From a virus, in the IMG/VR virus record IMGVR_UViG_3300033571_001859, positions 1-20,449 of that record: a stretch of DNA of 20,449 nucleotides. One strand, written 5' to 3'. Below, one piece after another: positions 7,801-14,849 of the stretch. The position numbers and the translations under genes are program-made. The notes below the pieces were generated by a model, which saw only the letters and a program-made list of their open reading frames with translations, did no database searches and was not told where the DNA came from. Each line of letters begins with the position of its first letter. Positions within the stretch are counted from its first letter, which is position 1.

Positions 7801-8078
7801 TGGATATTGAAAAAATCTTTAATGAAGAATTTACCCTGTATCTGTTAAAGCACGGATGGCCCAATTTAAGCGAAAGCAAACACATAGACCTATTTGAATC
7901 TATGATTCCCAGAGTTTATGCTAGATCTCAACAATTAGGTTATGGGTATCGCAAAACTCTAAGATTATTAAGAAGTATGCACCTAGCAGATAATTTTACC
8001 GGACGCTACATTTGTTTTCTATCTCTGAGTCAAAGAGGTGTTGAACTCAAAAATCAAATACTTAAGGAGATAGAATAA
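7800..8078 (+). CDS. Unrecognised small phage protein (92 aa)
   Basis: It starts at ATG 7800 in a TAATG overlap with the preceding stop and ends in the same kind of overlap with the next gene, which points to coupled translation. The product is mainly helical with a basic middle (YGYRKTLRLLRSMHLADN) and ends in an acidic ILKEIE tail. No family is recognised. An upstream in-frame TTG was rejected because the overlap start is the house style of this genome. Confidence 0.6.
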   Translation: MDIEKIFNEEFTLYLLKHGWPNLSESKHIDLFESMIPRVYARSQQLGYGYRKTLRLLRSMHLADNFTGRYICFLSLSQRGVELKNQILKEIE

Positions 8079-8812
8079 TGGATCCAAAAGCACAAAAAAT
8101 ACTTGATCAAATCCGTTTAGGCCGCGAAAATAATATTAGAACACTAAACACTATAGATACTATGATACTAGATACCATGAATACTAGAACATTTAATACC
8201 AATAGCATTTCGCGGCCTTCAGCCGCAGTAAATGGACTGGCTACTTCGTCTAGTTCGTCTGGCCAGAAAGTCATAGGTGATGTAGTGGCTTTAGAGGGGA
8301 ACGATAGTTCTCAAGTTTGCACCGCACCTTCCAAAATCGTCTATGCCTGTGCCAGTCTCAAAGCACCCAATGGCAATCGTAGAACATTGAATATTGATTT
8401 TAGATTGGATACTTCTGAAGCAGGCAAGTTCAATAAGGTTGTGTTTAACCTCAGTGATCGCCATAGAGAGTTTTTTAATAACATTCCGGATGAATGGAGA
8501 CTTTTGCCTGCATATGAAAAGGCCTGGGAATACTATCATACACTAGATGTCAAAAAAGAAATGAAATGGATTGGCAAAGGTCGTTTGAGAGGTAGATTCC
8601 AAGAAGGCAAAACTCCAGATAAGAAAATCAAAAAGTCAGTCACTTGTGTGTTAGAACAAACCCAAACGGGTTATATTGCACATATCTGGATTGAGAAGTT
8701 TCATTTAGATCTAGAACTTCGTGTATCTACAAACAAACAATATCCATTTAAGAGTGAAATGATTGATGATAACACCACTATGAAATATGATGACGAGGGA
8801 GGTTGGGTATGA
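8078..8812 (+). CDS. Unrecognised phage protein (244 aa)
   Basis: It starts at ATG 8078 overlapping the previous stop. Residues 1-60 are Asn/Thr-rich with a TMILDTMNTRTFNT repeat-like stretch, then a Ser-rich linker (ATSSSSSG). Residues about 85-230 form a folded domain with mixed charged and aromatic residues, including KEMKWIGKGRLRGRF and YIAHIWIEKFHLDLELRV. The serine linker suggests a two-domain protein. No catalytic motif can be named. It precedes another unknown gene and two methyltransferases in one operon. Confidence 0.6.
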   Translation: MDPKAQKILDQIRLGRENNIRTLNTIDTMILDTMNTRTFNTNSISRPSAAVNGLATSSSSSGQKVIGDVVALEGNDSSQVCTAPSKIVYACASLKAPNGNRRTLNIDFRLDTSEAGKFNKVVFNLSDRHREFFNNIPDEWRLLPAYEKAWEYYHTLDVKKEMKWIGKGRLRGRFQEGKTPDKKIKKSVTCVLEQTQTGYIAHIWIEKFHLDLELRVSTNKQYPFKSEMIDDNTTMKYDDEGGWV

Positions 8813-9417
8813 ACAAACTAGATCTAGAACAATACTCTGACAGCCTTGATTGGGAAATGCGATTATATCAGCAGAGCCAAGGTTATCAATTAAACAAGCC
8901 AATGATACATCAAGATCATAATTGGCAGGCTCTTAAACAAGAAAGATCTCAGCCGTTTGTTCCACAAGCCTCTATTGAAAAAGTCAGCAATATCAGTCTA
9001 ATGCTATTTGCCAATAGTGAATATCAAAAAGGCAATCTGCAATGTGATATCTACAAAGAAGGAGTTAAACAGCCATACACAAAGAATCTAATCTTTGAAG
9101 TCCGTCCTGAACTTACTCCTCGCCAATATAAAGTATGGGATTTGTTGATTACTATGTGTCAAATAGATCTAGAGGGATGCAAACCTCGTCGTGCAAAAAT
9201 ATTTGATGCAGGCAATGCAGAAAGTTATTCAGCGGAGTTTGCCTATTTTGAAATATGGCGTAATCAAGAACTAGTATGGGCTTGCCTACTAGTTGAAGAT
9301 TGGTTATTGCCATTGAATATCAAACTAGATCTATATCAAGATAAAGGAGACCTTCGAATGAGTTGTGCCTGGCGTAATCGCATAGCCATTGATAATTGGT
9401 ATAAAGATAATCTATGA
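8809..9417 (+). CDS. Unrecognised phage protein (202 aa)
   Basis: ATG 8809 is preferred over TTG 8803, since GGGAGG at 8798-8803 is well spaced from it and the ATGA overlaps the previous stop. The protein is acidic, aromatic-rich and Trp-rich, with ELTPRQYKVWDLLITMCQID near the middle and WACLLVEDWLLPLNIKLDLY later, suggesting a compact globular domain. The 3' end overlaps the first methyltransferase (ATGA at 9414-9417), so it may be co-translated with it. Function unknown. Confidence 0.6.
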   Translation: MNKLDLEQYSDSLDWEMRLYQQSQGYQLNKPMIHQDHNWQALKQERSQPFVPQASIEKVSNISLMLFANSEYQKGNLQCDIYKEGVKQPYTKNLIFEVRPELTPRQYKVWDLLITMCQIDLEGCKPRRAKIFDAGNAESYSAEFAYFEIWRNQELVWACLLVEDWLLPLNIKLDLYQDKGDLRMSCAWRNRIAIDNWYKDNL

Positions 9418-10148
9418 CCTACACCCTACACCAACAAGACTGCCTTGACTGGATGAAACAACAAGCAGACAACAGCATAGATACAATTCTATTTTCGCCT
9501 CCTTATAACAAAAAAGGTTTTAGAGGTGGGCAAAGAACATCAACTAAACTATGGAACAAAGCCAATATTGATTACGCTACCTATGATGACAATATGCCAG
9601 AAGCAGACTATCAAGCGTGGCAAATAAACATTATGAATGAATGCTATAGAATAATCAAACCTACCGGCAGTATATTTTATCAACATAAAATACGCAACTG
9701 GGCCCGCAAAGGTAGTCATCCCATGGAATGGCTGAGTAAAGTTCGGGCTCAATTCTATCAAGAAATAGTTTGGCATAGAAAAAACACTATGGCCATGGAT
9801 GAACGCTATCTGTTTAGCACCACAGAAAGAATATATTGGTTTTGTAAAGATAAACCCAATGTATATAAACAACAACTTGCAGAAGAATATAAAAGCGATG
9901 TATGGGTTATAACACCGCAAAGACAGCAAGGACATCCAGCACCATTCCCAGAACAACTAGCAGAAAATTGTATTCTACTAACAACACAGCCTGACGATAT
10001 TGTTTATGATCCGTTCGCAGGCAGTGGCACCACATTGGCAGTGGCAGAGAGATTGAGGAGAACAAGTGTAGGCACAGAAATAGATCCTGCTTATATTGCA
10101 TTAGCCACAAAAAGATTAAATCAACCCTCAATAAGGTTATTTGAATAA
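9414..10148 (+). CDS. DNA methyltransferase, N4-cytosine/N6-adenine family (copy 1)
   Basis: The 244-residue protein has catalytic motif IV as SPPY (residues 28-31) near the N-terminus and the S-adenosylmethionine-binding motif I as DPFAGSGTT (199-207) near the C-terminus, followed by VGTEIDPAYIALATKRL. The order IV before I is that of beta-class amino-methyltransferases. SPPY rather than DPPY is more common in N4-cytosine enzymes, but base choice cannot be fixed from this. No restriction enzyme gene is next to it, so it is an orphan that may protect phage DNA from host nucleases or affect packaging or gene control. The stop overlaps the start of its paralogue. Confidence 0.88.
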   Translation: MTYTLHQQDCLDWMKQQADNSIDTILFSPPYNKKGFRGGQRTSTKLWNKANIDYATYDDNMPEADYQAWQINIMNECYRIIKPTGSIFYQHKIRNWARKGSHPMEWLSKVRAQFYQEIVWHRKNTMAMDERYLFSTTERIYWFCKDKPNVYKQQLAEEYKSDVWVITPQRQQGHPAPFPEQLAENCILLTTQPDDIVYDPFAGSGTTLAVAERLRRTSVGTEIDPAYIALATKRLNQPSIRLFE

Positions 10149-10927
10149 TGACCTACACACTACATCAACAGGACTGCCTAGCGTGGTTAAAAACACAACC
10201 AGATGATTCAGTAGACATCTGTGTTTCAAGCCCTCCCTATAACATTGGCATAGGCTATAACAAATACAAAGACCGACGCAAAGATTACCTTGCTTGGCAA
10301 GAGGAAATATGGCGTGAAGTATGTCGTGTGCTTAAACCCACTGGACACTTGTTCTTAAACATAGCACCTACCAAACGAGAACCATTCTTGCCTTGGCTAG
10401 TGGCTGCTAATGTGCCCTGGAAGGTGCAGAATCAAATCATATGGGCCAAGAGCATTGAATTCCAAGGGCATATACACGGCAGAAGCACCGTGAACATCAA
10501 CAGCCAATATGCACTACCTAATGGATGGGAAATGGTTTGGCATTTCACACACAAAGGCAAAACACCAATCAGTCTCCAACAATCAAGTGTTCCATACCGT
10601 CCTGAGTATGCAGAAGAAAATACAAGACGCACTGGCAGAACACATCGCCCAACTACCACTGCTTGGCATATTGGTTATGAAACAACAGGATCATGGGGAC
10701 AAGCATCAGCCGCAGTCAAAGGCACTACAAAACATCCAGCCATATTCCCCCGTGAACTAGTGCGTCATTGTCTTAATGTAGCAGGAGCACAACCTGGACA
10801 TACGATATTTGATCCATTTGCAGGCACAGGCACTACACTATTAGTAGCCAAAGAAATGGGCATAGACAGCATCGGCTGTGAAATAGATCCTGACTATGCT
10901 GCCTTTATACATCAAAGGCTATTATGA
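10148..10927 (+). CDS. DNA methyltransferase, N4-cytosine/N6-adenine family (copy 2)
   Basis: This 259-residue protein starts with the same MTYTLHQQDCL as copy 1 and has SPPY at residues 28-31 and DPFAGTGTT at 222-230, then IGCEIDPDY. The middle part, residues about 60-200, differs strongly from copy 1. As target recognition in this class usually lies between the two motifs, the pair may recognise different sequences. The shared N-terminus and tandem overlapping arrangement suggest duplication and divergence. The SHIGYETTGSW-like region is Trp-rich, as in cell-cycle or phage orphan enzymes. Specificity cannot be read from the sequence. Confidence 0.88.
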   Translation: MTYTLHQQDCLAWLKTQPDDSVDICVSSPPYNIGIGYNKYKDRRKDYLAWQEEIWREVCRVLKPTGHLFLNIAPTKREPFLPWLVAANVPWKVQNQIIWAKSIEFQGHIHGRSTVNINSQYALPNGWEMVWHFTHKGKTPISLQQSSVPYRPEYAEENTRRTGRTHRPTTTAWHIGYETTGSWGQASAAVKGTTKHPAIFPRELVRHCLNVAGAQPGHTIFDPFAGTGTTLLVAKEMGIDSIGCEIDPDYAAFIHQRLL

Positions 10928-11094
10928 AAATATCAGTGTCAATGTCAGATGAAGAATTTGATCGTATTAAAAAATACATCAACTGTAGGCAATGGGGCAA
11001 TCCCATGCAAGATGAATTTGTATTCTATGACCCAGCACCCCAATTTTTAACCATGTTAACCCTGTTTGATATCACCTATTACAAAGAAGAGTAA
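10924..11094 (+). CDS. Small unrecognised protein (56 aa)
   Basis: A 56-codon frame starts at ATG 10924, in an ATGA overlap with the stop of methyltransferase copy 2, and ends at TAA 11092-11094. It is acidic (MSDEEFDRIKKYINC start, YYKEE end) with no membrane segment. The coupled start and the tight fit between two neighbours argue that it is real. Function unknown. Confidence 0.6.
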   Translation: MKISVSMSDEEFDRIKKYINCRQWGNPMQDEFVFYDPAPQFLTMLTLFDITYYKEE

Positions 11095-11102
11095 ATAATA
11101 CT

Positions 11103-11450
11103 ATGCCAAGATCAGGACCAAGACCCCATTGTAGAAAATATCCAGATGAGATAGACAACAAACTTTTTACGGACTGTATGAAAGCCAGAGCACAGGCTTG
11201 GTATATGGGACAAGAATGGACCATAACTGAAGATGAATACATTGAGTTATGGCGCATTAATGACAGATACAAACGCAAAGGTCGCGGCAACGATGAATAT
11301 TGCCTAGTGCGTCGAGACTATGATCTAGGTTGGCATTTGAACAATGTAGAAATAGTCACTAGACTAGAGCACTATCAAATCTGTTCAAGAGAAAAGATTG
11401 GCAAGTTTGCAGAAAGAAAACGCAAAAAGGAGAGTGTAAAAAATGTTTGA
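11103..11450 (+). CDS. Small basic phage protein, distantly HNH-like pattern without clear catalytic site
   Basis: The 115-residue protein starts at ATG 11103, 8 bases after the previous stop. Its C-terminal half has YCLVRRDYDLGWHLNNVEIVTR followed by LEHYQ. This resembles the 'R-D-x-x-x-GW-x-x-x-NV-x-x-x-TR-x-EH' stretch of some phage His-Me finger or HNH-like proteins. The paired catalytic histidines of an active HNH nuclease are not evident. It ends in a strongly basic tail (RKRKKESVKNV), which suits nucleic acid binding. The family assignment is weak. Confidence 0.55.
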   Translation: MPRSGPRPHCRKYPDEIDNKLFTDCMKARAQAWYMGQEWTITEDEYIELWRINDRYKRKGRGNDEYCLVRRDYDLGWHLNNVEIVTRLEHYQICSREKIGKFAERKRKKESVKNV

Positions 11451-11685
11451 CCCTAACTTCTCACCATATGATGCACTACAAATACTCAACAACAATGTTA
11501 ATCAATTGGACAATAATCTAGCCAAGTTGATAGCCGCCCACAACAGCCTAGCCAAACGAGTTGAAGAACAAGGTGAAACCATAGATGCACTCACAATGGG
11601 CCTAAACAATGCCAATAAAGCAAATCAAATATTAATGAGTGATATGATTTCAACAATGACGGACAAATTAAAGGATATAAGATAA
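11443..11685 (+). CDS. Small coiled-coil protein (80 aa)
   Basis: It starts at ATG 11443, overlapping the previous gene by 8 bases, and its stop overlaps the start of the fibre gene (TAATG). After a short N-terminus (MFDPNFSPYDALQ) almost all of it is heptad-patterned helix (LNNNVNQLDNNLAKLI, LAKRVEEQGETIDALTMGL). Genes of this type just before fibres may be trimerising or chaperone proteins. The role is inferred from position and the coiled coil. Confidence 0.6.
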   Translation: MFDPNFSPYDALQILNNNVNQLDNNLAKLIAAHNSLAKRVEEQGETIDALTMGLNNANKANQILMSDMISTMTDKLKDIR

Positions 11686-12626
11686 TGGCCAAACCCGCAA
11701 TTACCACCAGAGCAGGCAAAGGCGCTGCCTTGACCTACACAGAACTAGACAATAACTTTTCAAATATCAAAGATGCCACTATCACTATCACAGGTGGCAG
11801 CACCGCAGTCAGTGCTGATTTAAATGGCAACATCACACTGGTTGCTGGAACCAATGTCACAATCACTGGCAACAACACATCAAAAGAAATTACCATAAGT
11901 GCTACATCAGGTGGAGGTGGAGGCACAATGAGTGGATTTACTGTTAGTGGTGATAGTGGCACAGCACAAAATATTGCAGATGCTGATAATCTAACAATTA
12001 GTGGAGGCACTGGTCTATCCAGTGTTGCATCGGCAACAGATACCATTACCCTAAATTTAGATAACACCGCAGTCACAGCAGGCTCATATACTCTTGCTTC
12101 AATTACGGTGGATGCACAGGGCCGCATTACTGCCGCAAGCAATGGCACGGCCACTGGCACAGTTAATTCAGGAACCTCAGGAAATCTAGCCTACTATCCC
12201 AGCACTGGCACCACATTAGATGACATACCCTTAAATTATTCAACCAGTTTAGGAGCAGTCACTTTAACCAGTAATTCAAGCAATGGGTCAATCCAACTAA
12301 ACTCAAATAATGGCGGTAGTTCTTTAACATTGCTGAATTCTTCCACACTTACGCTAGTAGCATCAACAGAGGTAAAAACTACAACATCAAGTTTTTTATT
12401 AAATCCTAGTTCTCCTACTGCCAGTTCAGGAACAATAATTTCTCCAGAGGTGTCAGGAGGAGACTTTGTTTGTGGTATAAGAATTGGAGGAAGATTTTTG
12501 TCAATACCTTCAAGAACAACAACACAAAGAAATGCGTTGACTGCTGTCAATGGTATGATGTTGTATAATTCTACCACAGATAAATTTCAAGGCTATGCAG
12601 GCGGCACCTGGGTTGATCTCCACTAA
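11685..12626 (+). CDS. Tail-fibre-type protein (313 aa), copy 1
   Basis: The N-terminus MAKPAITTRAGKGAALTYTE followed by LDNNFSNI is a recurrent start of phage fibre proteins. The body is Thr/Ser/Gly-rich beta repeat, with a 54-residue block (residues 103-156) shared with the fibre at 13230. A glycine hinge (SGGGGG) lies near residue 75. The C-terminus, with SRTTTQRNALTAVNGMMLYN then a GGTWVDLH end, is a common small C-terminal fibre module. It should sit on the virion surface and help adsorption. Translation starts in a TAATG overlap with the coiled-coil gene. Confidence 0.75.
   Translation: MAKPAITTRAGKGAALTYTELDNNFSNIKDATITITGGSTAVSADLNGNITLVAGTNVTITGNNTSKEITISATSGGGGGTMSGFTVSGDSGTAQNIADADNLTISGGTGLSSVASATDTITLNLDNTAVTAGSYTLASITVDAQGRITAASNGTATGTVNSGTSGNLAYYPSTGTTLDDIPLNYSTSLGAVTLTSNSSNGSIQLNSNNGGSSLTLLNSSTLTLVASTEVKTTTSSFLLNPSSPTASSGTIISPEVSGGDFVCGIRIGGRFLSIPSRTTTQRNALTAVNGMMLYNSTTDKFQGYAGGTWVDLH
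11991..12152 (+). repeat. Paralogous 54-residue fibre module, copy 1
   Basis: The block beginning LTISGGTGLSSVASATDT and ending ITAASNGTA is nearly identical in protein to 13380-13541, with scattered mainly silent DNA differences. It covers a VDAQGRIT unit known from many phage fibres. Confidence 0.75.
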
Positions 12627-12660
12627 ATTTCAAAGTTTTTTAGGTCTTTTGAAAGTTTTC

Positions 12661-12668
12661 TATAAATA
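12661..12668 (+). promoter_or_regulatory. TATAAATA late-promoter-like box
   Basis: An exact TATAAATA lies in the 118-base gap upstream of the 12745 gene, giving a predicted leader of about 70 bases. It matches the T4 late consensus, as does the box at 7162. The upstream 34 bases are T-rich with no clear -35 element, which also fits a T4-type late promoter. Confidence 0.45.
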
Positions 12669-12689
12669 GTTGTAGTCCAACACGGACAC

Positions 12690-12726
12690 CAGACAACCAT
12701 ATGTTGTCTGCTCAAAGACAACATAT
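12690..12726 (+). promoter_or_regulatory. Two mutually exclusive leader hairpins (switch-like 5' UTR)
   Basis: CAGACAAC (12690-12697) can pair with GTTGTCTG (12703-12710). Alternatively ATATGTTGTCT (12699-12709) can pair with AGACAACATAT (12716-12726). The central GTTGTCT segment is shared, so only one hairpin can form at once: 8 pairs with a 5-base loop, or 11 pairs with a 6-base loop. The longer one ends 7 bases before AGGAG (12734-12738) of the downstream gene. It may protect the mRNA 5' end, tune translation or act as a protein site. Confidence 0.5.
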
Positions 12727-12744
12727 TTCAAACAGGAGACCAAT

Positions 12745-13170
12745 ATGTCCGCAGCCTCAAATTATTTAGAAAACAAACTATTAGACCATACCCTTCGTTA
12801 TGCCACAGCACCATACACTGGTGTCAGCACATTGTATTTGGCCTTATTCAACAACACATCAGGCAATGCCGCTACTAACCTAGAAGCAGGCACACTAACT
12901 GACGAAGTGACGACTTCCAGTTCAGCCTATGCTCGCAAAGCAGTAACCTTTGCAGCCGCTTCAAGTGGTTCTAGTGCAAGTTCTGCCACTGTGACATTTG
13001 ACACAGCCACTGCATCATGGGGATCAATTACTCATATTGCTGTGATGGATGGTGGCACAGCAGGTGCTGGGAATGTGCTCTTTTATGGCGCAGTAACAAC
13101 TGCAAAGACCATTGACACTGGCGATACTTTCCAAGTATCCAGCGGTAATTTAACCATCGCATTAGCCTAA
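12745..13170 (+). CDS. Small virion protein of marine-phage type (141 aa), separately transcribed
   Basis: It starts at ATG 12745 behind AGGAG. The start MSAASNYLENKLLDHTLR, the middle STLYLALFNNT and the end GDTFQVSSGNLTIALA, with SYARKAVTF-like and TASWGSITHIAVMD segments between, match a small protein often found in structural modules of uncultured marine phages and usually annotated as tail-fibre or virion protein. It has its own promoter-like box and structured leader upstream and a strong terminator downstream. Such isolation suggests high or specially timed expression, as for a decoration or major tail component. The assignment is from memory of the family pattern. Confidence 0.65.
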   Translation: MSAASNYLENKLLDHTLRYATAPYTGVSTLYLALFNNTSGNAATNLEAGTLTDEVTTSSSAYARKAVTFAAASSGSSASSATVTFDTATASWGSITHIAVMDGGTAGAGNVLFYGAVTTAKTIDTGDTFQVSSGNLTIALA

Positions 13171-13179
13171 TAGGCCTCT

Positions 13180-13209
13180 GAGGGTGTTAGTGTTCTAGCA
13201 CCCTCTTTT
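13180..13209 (+). terminator. Strong intrinsic terminator
   Basis: GAGGGTGTTAG (13180-13190) pairs with CTAGCACCCTC (13195-13205) around TGTT: 11 pairs including one G-U. TTTT follows at 13206-13209. It ends the 12745 transcription unit. The next gene has its own ribosome binding site AAGGA. Confidence 0.85.
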
Positions 13210-13229
13210 ACTTACAAAAGGATAATACT

Positions 13230-14072
13230 ATGGCTAAGCCAACAATCGTAACCAGAGCAGGCAAAGGCTCAGCACTCACTTTCGTTGAAGGCGATGCAAA
13301 CTTTACCAACCTGCGTGATGCTACTATCACGGTGGCTGCAGATAGTGGCACCAGTCAGGTATTAGATCTCAATGACACCCTAACCATTGTTGGTGGAACT
13401 GGCCTAAGTTCAGTAGCATCAGCAACAGATACTGTCACACTTAATTTAGATAACACCGCAGTATCAGCAGGATCATATACACTAAGCAATATCACAGTTG
13501 ATGCACAGGGTCGAATTACTTCTGCAGCCAACGGCACAGCCTCAGTGGCTATCAGCACTGGAGTCACAGGATTAGGCACAGGCGTTGCCACATTCTTGGC
13601 CACACCTAGTTCTACTAACCTTATATCTGCAATTACAGACGAAACAGGCACAGGTAGTTTGGTGTTTGCTACTTCACCAACATTAACAACTCCAATACTA
13701 GGCACACCCACAAGTGGCAACTTGTCAAACTGCACAGCAGATGGCACCAATAGTGTAGGCTTTAGAAGCATACCAAGTGCTGGTAGTGAAAAGACTAGTT
13801 CATACACATTGGCCACTAGTGATCGTGCTGAATTTGTTCAGGTAGGTAGTGGTGGTAGCATCACAGTTCCTAATTCAACATTTGCCGCTGGCGATGTTGT
13901 GGTAGTCTATAACAACCACACAGCCGCTATCACAATCACACTGTCAACAACCAATGCCTACATTGCTGGCACCAACACCAACAAGACTTCAGTGAGTCTA
14001 GCCACTCGTGGTGTTTGCAATATATTGTTTGTTTCAGCAACCGTGGCAATCTTAACAGGGAACATTACATAA
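13230..14072 (+). CDS. Tail-fibre-type protein (280 aa), copy 2
   Basis: It starts MAKPTIVTRAGKGSALTFVE, parallel to the 11685 fibre, and shares the 54-residue module at residues 51-104. The rest differs: SPTLTTPILGTPTSGNLSNC is a known phage fibre repeat type, and the C-terminal half (residues about 180-280, with VQVGSGGSITVPNSTFAAGD) is a beta domain often found at fibre ends. It probably forms a second fibre or an alternative adhesin. AAGGATAATACT upstream of ATG 13230 is this genome's usual ribosome binding site. The stop overlaps the next start. Confidence 0.75.
   Translation: MAKPTIVTRAGKGSALTFVEGDANFTNLRDATITVAADSGTSQVLDLNDTLTIVGGTGLSSVASATDTVTLNLDNTAVSAGSYTLSNITVDAQGRITSAANGTASVAISTGVTGLGTGVATFLATPSSTNLISAITDETGTGSLVFATSPTLTTPILGTPTSGNLSNCTADGTNSVGFRSIPSAGSEKTSSYTLATSDRAEFVQVGSGGSITVPNSTFAAGDVVVVYNNHTAAITITLSTTNAYIAGTNTNKTSVSLATRGVCNILFVSATVAILTGNIT
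13380..13541 (+). repeat. Paralogous 54-residue fibre module, copy 2
   Basis: This is the second copy of the module at 11991-12152. Positions line up without gaps over 54 codons. Confidence 0.75.
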
Positions 14073-14839
14073 TGGCCGGCGTCCTATGTTCAATGGTTGG
14101 TGCTACATTTGCGGCGGCCGCGGCTAGTAGAACTGCGGTGCCAATTACGGCTTTTGGTAATGCACAGGTATCTACCACGCAATCAAAATTTGGTGGTGCC
14201 AGTTTCTTTACCAATACAACCAATGGCGGAACAGCCAGTTATCTAAATGGTGTTTACAATAATGCCACCGTGCAGACTATCACTAATATGCCTAACTATA
14301 CCAACTATACTGTTGAATTTTGGCTGTATGTTCCTTCAAGCCCTGGCTTTACCAATTTACAAGACGGAGATAGCCCATTTTCAGTTTGTATAGGATTGCA
14401 GAGTCCTAATGATTATCCTGGTTCGTGGTCGTTTGGGGTTTTGAACAATGGCACAGTTCGTTTTGCCTATTTGTATAATTCCAGTTATTCTAATTATGCT
14501 TCAATTACATCATCTAATACATTATCATCAAATACTTGGTATCATTTGGCTTTTGTTAAAACAGGCACTGGTATAAAAATCTACATTGATGGCACAGAAA
14601 GAGCCTCAGGCACACTAACAGGCACAATGTGGATTCAGAATCACGGATTGAATATGGGATCATATTATCGTGCTCGTCCTAGTATCTATATGGATGAGAT
14701 CCGTATTTCGTCCACTAATCGTTATACCGCAGGATTTACTCCATCAGCATCTGCTTTTACCAATGATGCTGATACCTTAATGCTGTTGCATTGCAATGGC
14801 ACCAATGCATCAACAACATTCACAGACGACAACGCATAA
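14072..14839 (+). CDS. LamG / concanavalin A-like lectin-fold virion protein (255 aa)
   Basis: I chose ATG 14072, in a TAATG overlap with the previous stop, over an upstream in-frame alternative. After an Ala-rich N-terminus with two Cys/Met hydrophobic turns (GVLCSMVGATFAAAAASRT), the protein has the hallmarks of a laminin-G-type jelly roll: YTVEFWLYVP, then NTWYHLAFVKTGTGIKIYID, then YMDEIRISSTNRY and DTLMLLHCNGTN. Such domains bind glycans or act as structural adhesin modules. The hydrophobic N-terminus could be mistaken for a signal peptide, but the fibre context makes a virion role more likely. Confidence 0.75.
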   Translation: MAGVLCSMVGATFAAAAASRTAVPITAFGNAQVSTTQSKFGGASFFTNTTNGGTASYLNGVYNNATVQTITNMPNYTNYTVEFWLYVPSSPGFTNLQDGDSPFSVCIGLQSPNDYPGSWSFGVLNNGTVRFAYLYNSSYSNYASITSSNTLSSNTWYHLAFVKTGTGIKIYIDGTERASGTLTGTMWIQNHGLNMGSYYRARPSIYMDEIRISSTNRYTAGFTPSASAFTNDADTLMLLHCNGTNASTTFTDDNA

Positions 14840-14849
14840 GGAGCCTTGA

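Noticed and set aside
12627-12660. Terminator after the first fibre gene
   Set aside because: TCAAAG can pair with CTTTTGA only with a bulge and all pairs but two are A-T; too weak to call.
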